Made by a program: the position numbers and the translations under genes
Source of the DNA: Simmondsia chinensis
Taxonomy: Eukaryota; Streptophyta; Magnoliopsida; Caryophyllales; Simmondsiaceae
Assembly: GCA_018398585.1 (NCBI GenBank)
Contig: JAGTTD010000020.1
Coordinates: forward strand, 19,750,350 to 19,814,349
Direction: 5' to 3'
DNA length: 64,000 nt
The notes under the pieces: model-generated
Database searches by the model: none
What the model saw: the letters and a program-made list of their open reading frames with translations, nothing else
What the model was told of the DNA's origin: nothing
Part shown: positions 11,743 through 22,499 of the stretch, piece after piece
Numbering within the stretch: the stretch's first letter is position 1
Layout of the letters: the number at the start of each line of letters is the position of its first letter

Positions 11743-12193
11743 TGTATTTCTTTTATTAAAAAATTTTTTATTTTTATTTTATGATAAAATTAATTATTTA
11801 TTTTTTAACTTCTATCTAATGTTAACAATCAAATAATAACTAATTTGATTGCAAAATAAATTATAAATGACTATTTTTTAAAAAATGATGGATAAATTTC
11901 AATAAAAGTATAAAATTAGAGACCAATGAGATAAATAATTTGAAAAATATGATTAATTTTTTTTTTCATTTAATCAGTGAATTTAATCAATTTTAAATCA
12001 CTTTGGTGGAAAAAAAATATGATTTTAGTTAGGAGATCAGTGACCTAATTGTCTAAACTTTGAGTTAGGTGACTAATTTGTCTAATTTTAAATGACTTGG
12101 GTGACTAAATCTTCCAAATTTTGAGTTGGGTGATCAACTTGTCCATTTTTGACCACTCGTGCAACCAAAATATAAATTTTACCATGGATGAGG

Positions 12194-12828
12194 TACTTGT
12201 TTTGGTCCTATGAATTTTCCACTCTAGTTAAGAAAGGGTTCTATGTAAAAATTTTGTGTTGTATTTCGTTGTTGGTTTCAATTTCACGCTTCTGTTTGTG
12301 CTTGTTTAATGATGCAATCCCAGGTGGGCACTCTTGGCTTCAAGTGATCATAACTCCTAGACCAATTTTAGCTTGGAGTGTGTTTGTATGTGTGTGTGCG
12401 CGTGTGTGTAGGGCATATGACTTAGATAAGATGGTGAAAGACGAGAAAACAAAATTAAGGACCCCTGGATATAAAACAAGGATGAGGGATGAAAGGAGAA
12501 AGTAATGATTATTTGATTTTTTTTTTTTTATCTAAATGATTATTATTATTATTGTTGTTGTTGTTGTTGTTGTTGTTGTTTTGGTTCTAAATGATTGTTA
12601 GGTTCGAATCAAGAAAATCTATGTTGCCTTTAATGAGAGATGTAAAAATAATTTTAAAATCTTAACCCTTAATTTAGATCTAATGGTCACTATTTTCTTC
12701 CTTAACCCCTCACTCTTTCATAAGAGTTGCATAAAACTGTTGGAGATGTTGATGGGTGTTTGAAATATTAGAAGTAATGTAAGAAAACTATGCAAATGAG
12801 ATTTTTATTTTTTATTTACTAAATAAAG
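12194..12828. other. Spacer with an (ATT)n(GTT)n microsatellite
   Basis: No gene recognised. A microsatellite of ATT then TTG units occupies about 12538-12580. The sequence upstream of it (12188-12505) is open on the plus strand but has no recognisable domain. Confidence 0.5.
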
Positions 12829-13121
12829 TGTTAGAGTATAAAACCAATATAGGCTTTCATCTATTAGCTTAAGCTTTCGGGACAGATGGTTTCTTGACAG
12901 GGTATCAAAGCCTTGCTGACCAAGAGGTCAAGAGTTCAAATCTCAACAACCTCCACTTTCAATATTAAAACAATTTAAGCACAAGGTATGAAATGGGCCT
13001 GTGCATTATTCACGTTTTATGCCCAAACGGACATTTGCATAAGGGGGCATGTTAAATTATAAAACCAATCACGGGCATTTACCCATCAGCTTAAGCTTTT
13101 GGGACAGACTATTTCTCGGCA
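12829..13121 (+). mobile_element. Complete TRIM retrotransposon, TSD TAAAG
   Basis: Terminal repeats 12829-12899 (71 bp, TGTTAGAGTATAAAACC to TTCTTGACA) and 13050-13121 (72 bp, TGTTAAATTATAAAACC to TTTCTCGGCA) flank about 150 bp. A primer-binding site GGGTATCAAAGC (12900-12911) resembles the initiator-methionine tRNA site TGGTATCAGAGC, and the purine tract AAGGGGGCA precedes the right repeat. The TAAAG duplication is at 12824-12828 and 13122-13126. The element has no coding capacity, as expected for a terminal-repeat retrotransposon in miniature. Confidence 0.9.
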
Positions 13122-13126
13122 TAAAG

Positions 13127-13602
13127 ACCAAAAGGGCCAAAGCTACAAGTCTAAAGACATTAGCAAAGCGATAATTAGCATGACTGAGTCGATCTATCTC
13201 TGGCTACAATGTGTTTTGAAAATTTATTTTTCCCTTTCATGAGCCACTCTTAACAGTCTCTGTGGATCCCTCTGAAGCTCCTTCGAGCATAAATTCTAAG
13301 TAAACTCAGATTTAATGACTAAAAAAATTTGACAAAACAAGATAATACGATATGAAAATAGTGGATTTGGAAAGCTAGGTTGAGTATGGGTTTACCTATT
13401 TAACCAATTTAGATAATTGGATTGAATGTGGGTTTGACACATGTAATTCATTTTCAACATACTTGACCCATTTATTTAATTATATTAGAGCTTTGACCAG
13501 TATAGTATTGGTATTATATATGTTTATGTAGCATAGCGAATATAATATAATTTAAAATATATTTAATAATATTAATTTGATAATTTAGTAATATGTACCA
13601 AA
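13127..13602. other. AT-rich spacer, no gene seen
   Basis: Contains nothing I can assign. Confidence 0.5.
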
Positions 13603-13815
13603 GACGGTACTAACATACCATCACGGGATTCCATTAGAACTTCGAAGCTAAGCGTGCTTAGGCGAGACAGTACCAGGATGAGTGACCTCCTGAGAACTTT
13701 AGGTTGGAAACACTCAGAAACAGCCTCTTTTTAAGGGTAATTACTCCGAAGGGGTAAGGCTGCATGCATCCACCCCCTGAGACCCTGCTTTGGCGGGAGC
13801 CCTTGGAGCACTGGA
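13603..13815 (+). mobile_element. 5S-rRNA-headed SINE, copy 2
   Basis: The head matches 5S rRNA through GGGATTCCATTAGAACTTCG, AAGCTAAGCGTGCTTAGGCG and CCAGGATGAGTGACCTCCTG. The 5S part stops near GAGAACTTT, before the last ~20 bases of 5S, and joins the SINE tail (AGGTTGGAAACACTCAGAAA, GGGGTAAGGCTGCATGCATC, TTTGGCGGGAGCCCTTGGAG). The 5S promoter boxes A and C are well preserved. A target-site duplication is not clear. Confidence 0.75.
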
Positions 13816-15345
13816 TATATTGCTTTTTGCTTAATTATAAATATATCATGTATTTATTGCTAGTATTAAAAATGATGTGGAGTGTATCGTTAATATGTTT
13901 TTAAGTTGACAAATTATCATTTAATAAAAAATCAACAATGTGATTAAAGATAATCCATAGGCTACCCATTTAATAATTGAGTTCGGTAAGGGCTAAAAGT
14001 TCATAACTTGTTTGAAAAACTGGTTAGGTATGGCTTGACTTTATTTCTAAGACCACTTCCATAACACAAATAGGAAAATGACACAAAGTGATACATTTGT
14101 CAATCCTACTCAAAATATATGCGAGGTGCCCAGGACGCTCCCTTTGGAAATATTAAGAACCACAAATAAGTGAAATAGAGAAAACATTTTTCATTTTTTA
14201 TTTTTGATTTTTCTTTTCTAATTTTTAATTTGGAAAACATATTTAGGGATGAGAAATTGTTAACCAAATTCTAATTTAGAAAAATCGAAAAATGCAATCA
14301 AGTAGCCTCCATTTTTTGTTTTATAAAAAATTTAAAATTATAGTTATAAGTAATACGCAAAAATATGAGACCCCGATCCAATATCTTATGAGTAAGACAT
14401 TGTAACTCAAGGTAGTGTCCACCACGAAAAAGGTTATAAGCTTGCTCATGTTCCAACATGTTAATGAGTGGAAAATTGTTACCAGATTTCCAATGGGAAG
14501 CAGTTTGCCATTGATTAAAGCATACAAACCCAACACCTACTAAATGAGTGGAAAATTGTTAGCAGATATCATTCAATTCCTCAATCCAAGAATGGTTTAA
14601 TAGGTCATTAGTCGTCCCTACCGCCAAGGATGAATCTTTAAATAGCATCATTGTGTTCTATTCAAATTTCAAGCTTGTTCCTAAGGACTTCTCCAATCAT
14701 TAGTTCATTCTAACCCGTCCAAGTTGAGTGTCGTGATCGTTATTGAGGGTCTGATCAATGGAAGATAGCACCAAACTTTTGTAAAATCCAAATTTTCCAT
14801 GACTCTATCTTCTCATTTAGAGCTAGAAAAATTTTGGCTCGGGATAGGTGGCCTTCTTTTAGTTTGTTGGGGCAGTGAGACTTTTAGCATCATTGCCGCT
14901 AGGGGGGTTACCTTCCTCCAAGTGGATAAATGCTCATCCTCATCAGTTCCTATCACTAAGCCTTTATAGACGATGGCTTGCCCTTCTCCTCGATCAATGG
15001 AGGTTTTAGCTTTATTTATGGCAGGAAAAATTACGTACATCTCTTCCTTTACAAGCTCTATGCTGGCGAGAGTCTTTTGAGGCACAAAGTTTATTATTCT
15101 TATTGTCGTGGCAGGAAAGACGAGAGCCCTCTCATTCTTAAGCGGACCAAGTTAAGAATCGTTGCCGCTGTCGCCATTAGGTAACATCACTTTTGCACAA
15201 GTGCAAGCCAACAACCATACCAATGATAACCTGGCTGATGGCCTTGGTTAGTGGTTTTCTTCCTCCTACACAAAGTGCCGTTGCATGCCTCTCCCCCATC
15301 GTACTTCATACTCGGCCATTCAACTTGACCAATTAAAGTAAGGAA
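13816..15345. other. Spacer with no recognised gene
   Basis: The minus strand has a 90-codon open frame at 14813-15085 (contains INKAKTSIDRGEGQAIVYKG). It has no recognisable domain and is interrupted upstream; it could be a relic of a transposon gene. A short repeat GAGTGGAAAATTGTTA occurs at about 14467 and 14546. Confidence 0.4.
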
Positions 15346-15745
15346 AAGTATCACTTATCTACCTTGAGATTTGAACATTTATTATTTTAATATCCTGACA
15401 TTCTAGTAATGCCAATGTTTTCATCAAAAATTTAGTAAATTATAATAAATATTGATCTAAACTACGAAACATTGCCACAATTACGTGTCATTTTTCAAAT
15501 TTTTTTGACCAAAAATTATCAAATTCTAATCAAAATACTAATATATTATCGAAAATTGTGTTCAATTTTAATATTTTTGGAAAAAAAAAACTTATCAAAT
15601 TTCCACAAAAAGGAATATGATTGATAAAATTTTAAAACTTCAAGCGTCTAAGTGATAAAATATTTAAAAATTAATTTATTATATTATATATAGTGAAACA
15701 TTATAATACGAGGTGATGAATGTTCAAATATGAAGGTATCTACTG
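15346..15745. mobile_element. Foldback MITE-like element
   Basis: The left end (TACCTTGAGATTTGAACATT) and the complement of the right end (TACCTTCATATTTGAACATT) form an imperfect terminal inverted repeat of about 45 bp around an AT-rich core. No target-site duplication was fixed. Related sequence occurs at about 6000-6060 inside the duplicated region. Confidence 0.45.
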
Positions 15746-16908
15746 TAGCATGTGAGTGGATTTTTAGAGGGAAAGGGAAGAGTTCAACAGCCTTTCCTTT
15801 TAATTTATTAATGACTAACAAAACAAGAGAAAAATTGACTCAATTTCTCACAATCCAAGAAAGGAAGAAAATTGTAAATCACAAAATTACATCAGAAAAA
15901 TTGAATGCCTTACACCCTAATCTTCCTCTTGTTTAAATAGAAGATATTATTTACCTAAATTAAAAGACTTAATAATTAAAAGGATAAATACAAAATAAAT
16001 AATAATTATCTACTAATCTAATACTAAGTTCCGTAATTAATGTCAAATGCTTAGTTGTTTCTTCAACCGTGTCTCTCCCTCTCTTCCGCTTCTATCTCTT
16101 GATTCCGCCAATTAATGCATCTCGCCAAGATCAACCTGCCAACCCCGAAACCAGACAAAGACTGAGGCGGGGCTGCATCAGTACCTAATTGATAATTTCC
16201 GTGAAATGAATCAAGAATTAAATGATGGCCATCGGGCTTGGCTCTAGTGGTGGATCTATGTTATAGGTACCGAGGTACATGGACACCGCAATGTTATCAC
16301 CTAATCTTTAAAGTATATATACGTGAGTATCGGAATTTAAACTGACACAATATCAATTGTATGGGGAATAAATTAACACAATTAAAAGTACAAGGACTAA
16401 ATTGATACAATGGGCAAAGTAAAAGGACCTTTGGCATAAATAATCATTTATTAATTTATTTATTTCAATATTGTCCTATGGCAAAATAAAATTCAAGTCA
16501 ATGGTATAATGTTTAACGGACTTGATAGTGTCATATACAAATTATCAAATGCAGCTCCATCTAGTGACCCAATTTAAAGTCAAATATCCAACTATGAGCC
16601 AACCATTAAAAATTTCATTGCTAATATATAATTAATGTTATTGTAGGACTAAATCAATACAATGAAAACATTCAATCACGAAATTACTATAATTAAAAGT
16701 ACAATGATTTTATTCGTACAGTGGAATACATATAAAAACTTATGACAAAAATCCTATATAAACCCCACAACACTAAATTCCTAGATCCATCACTGCTTTT
16801 ACTCTTAACTAAATCAAAAGACTTGAGTAACATATGTATATTTAAAGTCAACAACCCTTCCCTCTTTTTTCTACGTGGGTTGCAAGTCTTGCAGTTACAG
16901 TTGTTTAT
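15746..16908. other. Spacer, AT-rich, with MITE-related fragment
   Basis: No gene recognised. The stretch at about 16360-16440 (TTAAAAGTACAAGGACTAAA, then CCTTTGGCATAAATA) resembles one arm of the foldback element at 53765-54127. Confidence 0.4.
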
Positions 16909-16923
16909 ATCATTTTTCTAACA

Positions 16924-17082
16924 ACAACAACAACAGGCCCAATGTCGCAAGGCTCCCGCGTGAGCAGAGTCTAGGAGGGGTATAGGATGTATGCAGCCTT
17001 ACCCCATCAGGGGAATACTCTAATAAGAGGCTGTTTCCGATGACTACCAACCTGAAAGTCAGAAGGGCATGAAAAGTATGGA
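16924..17082 (-). mobile_element. SINE tail module without 5S head, TSD ATCATTTTTCTAACA
   Basis: On the minus strand it reads CTTTCAGGTTGGTAGTCATC, GGAAACAGCCTCT, GGGGTAAGGCTGCATACATC, ACGCGGGAGCC and a (TTG)n tail. A 15-bp duplication ATCATTTTTCTAACA at 16909-16923 and 17083-17097 proves a retroposed insertion. Only the shared tail module is present, with a short non-5S leader, so it is either 5' truncated or from a different subfamily from the 5S-headed copies. Confidence 0.85.
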
Positions 17083-17544
17083 ATCATTTTTCTAACAATA
17101 TCTTATTCTAAAAAAAAATAAAAAAAATATGATATTTAAAGACAAAAGGATCCTATGTTAATAAAGGCCTATAGTTTTTTGTTGGGTAGTTCATGATATA
17201 ATCGTCAAATTGTCATTAGAGAAATAGGAAGAATTTAACAACCTTATCTAATTCTTTATTACTAAAGCACAGAAGGCAAAAAGCGGAAATAAGTGCCCAT
17301 CAATTTATCACCTATAGGCAACTAACCCTAGATAATCCTACTACAAATATGTAATGCTAAAACCAATGATCTTACTAAAATTATAATTTAAATTTAGGAT
17401 TTTTTTTTACTATAAATCACCCAAACTTTAGGTACGGTTTCAAAAAATACCTAATTTCTAATTTTTCAATGTCGTGCCTAAATTTTCCACTGTAATGTAA
17501 CGTTGTTGGCATCCTTTAAGTTTTTCTAATGTGGCATTTAAAAT

Positions 17545-17709
17545 TATATTTTCTTTAAAAATTTATTTTAAATTATTTTAAAAATAGGTTCAAAGTAATA
17601 AATTTATTTTATCTTTTCTCAAAAGCCACATTAGTAAAAATTAATAGATGCTAATAGTATTAAAATTAAGGTATAATATTTAATCATTTTAAAAATTTTA
17701 AGTATGACA

Positions 17710-17745
<36 letters not shown>

Positions 17746-19055
17746 CTTAAATTTAAGTTGATGTGCTAATTTAGAAGAAAATTGCACGCCTCACGATGCG
17801 TTTGGGCCGGCCAACCCTGGGTACTTTGCGTCCTGCTGCACCCATAATCGAACATGCTCAAAACTTGCTCAAATCGTATTATTTGATTTTGTTAGAATAT
17901 AATTTTGGCTTGCGAGCGTTTTATTGTTAGGGGAAAAAAAAATTAGAGGGAATAATCATGGGATACAAACGGGTGCCTCATCCACTGTAAAATTCAGGAA
18001 TTACAATCACTAATCATAACCCTAAACCCCATTTACATTCTCAACAACATAATTATCATCAATGTGATTATTATACGGTAATTCACTAACCCTTTCAAAG
18101 TGTAACTACTGCACGGCGAACCACCAATTCTCTCAAAGTATAATTACTACACATCGAGTCACCAATTCTCCTCAATGTAGCTTCTGTACGACGAGCCACC
18201 AACCCTCCTCAACATAGCTTTGGAAAGAGGAAGATACAAAAACACTCATCATATCACTCAATCATCACACACCTATCAATCGAATTACCGCTCAATCAAA
18301 AACTTTCACTCTCCCCCCGCCCAGCTGCCCCCATGAGCACCCCTTTACAAATCCTTAAGCCCTCACATTTTTTTTCTCTCTTTTTTCTACCACAACCTAA
18401 GCCCCTTTTTATAATAAGTTACCTAAATTTAATCTGATTTAAAATATCAAATCAAATCAAACTTAACTTATTTAGATAATTCAATATAATCAAATTATAT
18501 CCCATTCAAATCTCAATAAACCAAATCCTAATCAACTCTAAATCATAACAAATCTATATAAATTTTGAGATAAATAATAACCTAACACACAACCCAAGGA
18601 GGACGGAGATGCCATTGTTTATAATATAAGGGGTAGCTTATTAGGCGAGTTCTTCATATACGACAATAATAGTATAAAACGGGTAGTTATAAAAGGAGGA
18701 AAGGTCATATTTAGTGATGCAGCGCGTAGTGGGATAAAAGGGCCTGCGGGAAGCTTCAACAGCCTTCCTTTTTATTTTTATTTATTACTGAAATAAAAAC
18801 TACAAAAAGGGGTAGATAAAAGCTTTCCCACACTCCGGGAAGCCAAGCATCTCCAAAGATAAAGGGGGTTTTTCTCATAAATCAACTCTCTAATTTTCCT
18901 ACCCAGAACTGGCCTCTATTTATAGTGGTGAAATACAAGATTTAAATTTTGAATTCAAAATTAAAATTCAAATAAAATGAAATCATATCGTATTAGAATC
19001 AAATCAGATTTAAATTAAATAAAAATTTAAAAGTCAAATCAAATTTAAATTTTTT
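17545..19055. repeat. Tandem duplication, copy 1 (includes part of a Gypsy LTR)
   Basis: Matches 19065-21330 in order. Shared blocks include GTTCAAAGTAATAAA (about 17590 and 19151), GATGTGCTAATTTAGAAGAA (17760 and 19358), AACTTGCTCAAATCGTATTA (about 17862 and 20158) and GAGGACGGAGATGCCATTGT (18599 and 20891). It also shares the first ~340 bp of a Gypsy LTR (18715 onward). The block at 17870-18595 looks LTR-like and contains four degenerate ~40-bp units of the form CACGGCGAACCACCAATTCT. A 32-base A run is at 17712-17743. Confidence 0.8.
18715..19055 (-). mobile_element. Truncated Gypsy LTR fragment
   Basis: Starts TGATGCAGCGCGTAGTGGG and is nearly the same as the first part of the Gypsy LTR at 21004-21533. 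The preceding flank (AAAGGTCATATTTAG) matches the flank of that LTR. It ends abruptly at the tandem-duplication junction near 19050. It is therefore a by-product of the duplication and not an independent insertion. Confidence 0.8.
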
Positions 19056-19064
19056 AAATATTTT

Positions 19065-21330
19065 TAAAATTATACTTTCTTTAAAAATTTTTAAAATATT
19101 TTTAGATATTAAAAATATTTTTATATTTTTAAAATATTTTAAATTTTTTTAAAAATAAGTTCAAAGTAATAAAATTATTTTATCTTTTCTCAATCGCCAC
19201 ATCAGTAAAATTTAATAGATGTTTATGGTATTAAAATTAAGTTATGATATTTAATTATTTTGAAAATTTTAAGTATGACATTGAAAACAAAAATTTTAAT
19301 AGTTCCTGGTTTAAAAAAAAAAAAAAAAAATCCCTTAAATTTAAGTCTAGGAAGGTGATGTGCTAATTTAGAAGAAAATTGCGCGCCTTGCGAAGCGTTT
19401 GGGCCGGCCAACAGGTGCCTGGGCCCGTTCAAGGCCCACTGAGCGTCATTCCATTGTACACCTTGTTTTTCGGCCCAGTTGGGCTTGTTCACTGTTAGAC
19501 TATTCACACATAATCCAACATTGTCACGATGTCGATAGGAGATTGGGTAGTAAAATCAAGAACAACAATATTTACATGCATTAGTCAAAGATTACATCCA
19601 CGGAGGAGAATATAATAATTTATTATATTTTTAAAACTGTTAATAAGAGGTCTCAACTCTCAGCTTTTTCCCAACTCTTGCTCAAACCCTAATGTTGACA
19701 AGCACAACCCTTTTATATATTTACAGTCTCTCATACTAAAATTCTAGTATATCATGAGCCTAAATTAAATTGGCCGATTCTCTATCTTATGAATAAGGCC
19801 CAATACAAGCCAGAGGGAAATTGTTGGCAGTTGGTGTGGATCTTTCCCCCCTTCACCCACTTTAATGGCGGAAGCTTTGGGTCTTTGTGCCACATCCTCA
19901 CTCTCATCTTCTTCCAACTGGGACAGAGTTATTTTCGGGTCAGATTGCAAGAGCCTCATTGAGAGCATCCGAAAGCGTGGTCCTCTCCCTTGAGAGATCA
20001 AGGCCATCGTGGATGATGTTCATTTGGTTGTCTCTTCCCTCGAGTTTTGTTCTTTTGCTTAGGTCCCTAGGATTTGTAAAATTGCTTCCAATTTTGTAGC
20101 AAAATTACATTGCTCTCATTTTTATATTCGCGACTAGTGGAAGAACGTTCCCCCAAAACTTGCTCAAATCGTATTATTTGATTTTGTTGGAATATAATTT
20201 TGGCTTGTGAGCGTTTTATCGTTAGGAAGAAAAAAAATAGAGGAAATAACCATGGGACACAAACGGGTGCCTTATCTACTGTGAAATTCAAGAATTACAA
20301 TCACTAATTATAACCCTAAACCCCATTTACATTCTCAACAACATAATTATCATCAATGTGATTATTGTATGGTAATTCACCAACCCTTTCAAAGTGTAAC
20401 TATTGCACGGCGAACCATCAACTCTCTCAAAGTATAACTACAGCACATCGAGTCACCAATCCTCCTCAATTCAGCTTCTGCATGGCGAGCCACTAACCCC
20501 CTTCAACATAGCTTTGGAAAGAGGAAGATTCAAAAACACTCATCATGTCGCTCAATCATCACACACCTCTCAATCGAATTACCGCTCAATCAAAAACTTT
20601 CACTCTCCCCCTGCCGGGTGCCCCAATGAGCACCCCTTTACAAATCCTTTAAGCCCTCACATTTTTTTCTCTTTTTTCTACCACAACATAAGCCCCTTTT
20701 TATAATGAGTTACCTAAATTTAATCTAATTTAAAATATCAGATCAAATCAAATCAAACTTATTTAAATAATTCAATATAATCAAATTATATCCCATTCAA
20801 ATCTCAATAAACCAAAACATAATCAAATCTAAATTATAACAAATCTATATAAATTTTGAGATAAATAATAACCTAACACACAACCCAAGGAGGACGGAGA
20901 TGCCATTGTTTATAATATAAGGGGTAGCTTATTAGGCGAGTTCTTCATACGACAATAATTGTATAAAATGGCTAGTTATAAAAGGATGAAAGGTCATACT
21001 TAGTGATGCAGCGTTTAGTGGAATAAAAGGGCCTGCAGAAAGGTTCAACAGCCTTCCTTTTTATTTTTATTTATTACTAAAATAAAAACTACAAAGAAGG
21101 GTAGATAAAAGCTTTTCCACACTTAGGGAAGTCAAGTATCTCCAAAGACAAAGGGGATTTTTTCTCATAAATCAACTCTTTGATTTTCCTACCTCAAACT
21201 GTCCTCTATTTATAAAAGTGAAGTGAAAGATTTAAATTTTGAATTCAAATAAAATGAAATCATATCGTATTAGAATCAAACTAGATATAAATTAAATAAA
21301 AATTTAAAAGTCAAATCAAATTTAAATTTA
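19065..21330. repeat. Tandem duplication, copy 2
   Basis: Second copy of the unit at 17545-19055. It differs by about 750 bp of unrelated sequence (19401-20152) where copy 1 has only ~30 bp, and it continues into the complete Gypsy LTR. Confidence 0.8.
19401..20152. other. Unassigned segment unique to duplication copy 2
   Basis: Present between two blocks that are almost adjacent in copy 1, so it is either an insertion here or a deletion there. It contains no domain I recognise; the short frames on both strands overlap each other and look fortuitous. Confidence 0.4.
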
Positions 21331-21533
21331 AAAATCAAATTAGATTTTAAAATCAAACCAAATTTAAATATAAAACCAAATCAGATTTTAAAAAATCAAA
21401 TTTAAATTTAAAATTAAATAAGATTTAATTTTAAATTCCAAATTCAAATTCAAATTTAAAATAAAGGAAATAAACTTAAAAAAAGCAAAAAGAATTAAAA
21501 ATGCCCTAAAAACTTGGATTGCCCGCCGCATCA
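21004..21533 (-). repeat. Gypsy 3' LTR
   Basis: 530 bp, TGATGC at one end and GCATCA at the other. AT-rich with repeated AAATCAAATC-type runs. It is the left partner of the LTR at 27772-28306. Confidence 0.82.
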
Positions 21534-21540
21534 TTCTCTT

Positions 21541-22122
21541 CGGCCTGGAGAGAATTCGTCCTCGAATTCTGAGTGGAGTTGTCTTTACTAGCCTTGTTTC
21601 ATGAAGCTTCCCCATTAGCTTCTTTGGTCTGTCCCGCTTTGGTGGAGGCGGCATCATCTTCTTCGCTCTTGAGGCTTCAAATCCAATAGTATTGTTGTTG
21701 CCGCCAACATGTACAACACACGGCGTACTTTCCTTGATCAGTGGTGGAATTGTGAACCTATGCACTCCGTGGATTTCTCTCAGTAAGTCATGGCTCGGTA
21801 TTTGGCTCTCCTCCTCTCTTACTGCCAAGTCAAATTTTTGTACTTCGTTGACTCCTAATTCTTAGTGTGTGTTCTCAGATTGGTCTCTCTCCTTGGCAAT
21901 GCCAACTATTGGTGACGCCAAGTCGGATTCACTTGTGCTCACAGGTTTCCTTTTCTGCTCAGGACTCTCGATATTTGCCTCACACAGCTCCATAGCTTTC
22001 TTTGGCCATAAGCTAATCTTGTTGCCCTCATAGGTAAAGGCAACCGTGTTCTCCTTTCCATTGTAGGTGGTGCCTCTGTAGCCCATCCATGGTCTTCCCA
22101 ACATCGCGTGGAAAGCGTCTGT
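21541..22122 (-). pseudogene. Gypsy retropepsin C-terminal part and downstream fragment
   Basis: On the minus strand the frame opens with MLGRPWMGYRGTTYNGKENT and continues FTYEGNKISLWPKKAM. This is the second half of a retroviral-type aspartic protease as found in plant Gypsy elements (LLGRPW motif). After a TGA, the next frame (21388-21828) reads LLREIHGVHRFTIPPLIKE and ends in a basic stretch. The N-terminal half lies at 27270-27628, separated by the inserted Copia. Confidence 0.7.
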
Positions 22123-22451
22123 TGTTAAAAGGTGAAAGTTAGAGACTTGTAAAGAAGTAATAATGAAGAATTTTTATTTAATTGATTTTTCCCTGGTACA
22201 ACTGACAAATTTATATAGAAGGAGAAAGACAAATAATTGGGAAGGGAGGAAATCATGGATTTCCCTTTATAAAAGAAGACCAAAGAAATCTCCAATTTTG
22301 GAAGGGAGAGGATGGAGGGCCGGCTATCAAGGAGTCCCAAAGAGAGAAAATGAAGATTACTATCCTAATTTTATTACAAATATACTCTAATACCTATACA
22401 AGATTGTACTAGTAAAATACAAGAAAAATACAAGAAATATACTATTCAACA
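22123..22451 (-). repeat. Copia 3' LTR (nested element)
   Basis: 329 bp; partner of 26951-27269. Contains the shared block GGGAAGGGAGGAAATCATGG and differs from its partner at many positions, indicating an old insertion. Confidence 0.9.
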
Positions 22452-22499
22452 CTCCCCCTCAAGTTGGAGCATGTAAGTTTACAATACCCGACTTGTGAA

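Larger units (their letters stand above)
10551..12184. mobile_element. Mutator-like foldback element, 9-bp TSD TGGATGAGG
   Basis: The ends are long inverted repeats. The left arm (ATTTTGGTCGCCCAAGTGAC, AAAAATGGACAAGTTGGTCA and onward) is the reverse complement, with substitutions, of the right arm around 12090-12184. Both arms consist of degenerate GGTCACCCAACT-type units that continue for about 370 bp on the left and 180 bp on the right. The 9-bp direct repeat TGGATGAGG at 10542-10550 and 12185-12193 flanks the element, a size typical of Mutator-like elements. No transposase is present, so it is non-autonomous. A LINE tail and a SINE are nested inside. Confidence 0.8.

Noticed and set aside
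20403..20705. 100-codon plus-strand frame
   Set aside because: Lies in an LTR-like duplicated repeat whose other copy (about 18110-18410) is not open in the same way; no domain.
21388..21540. C-terminal part of the minus-strand frame 21388-21828 (KFISFILNLNLNLEF)
   Set aside because: This part reads into the LTR and its AT-rich repeats; only the portion above 21541 belongs to the Gypsy internal region.
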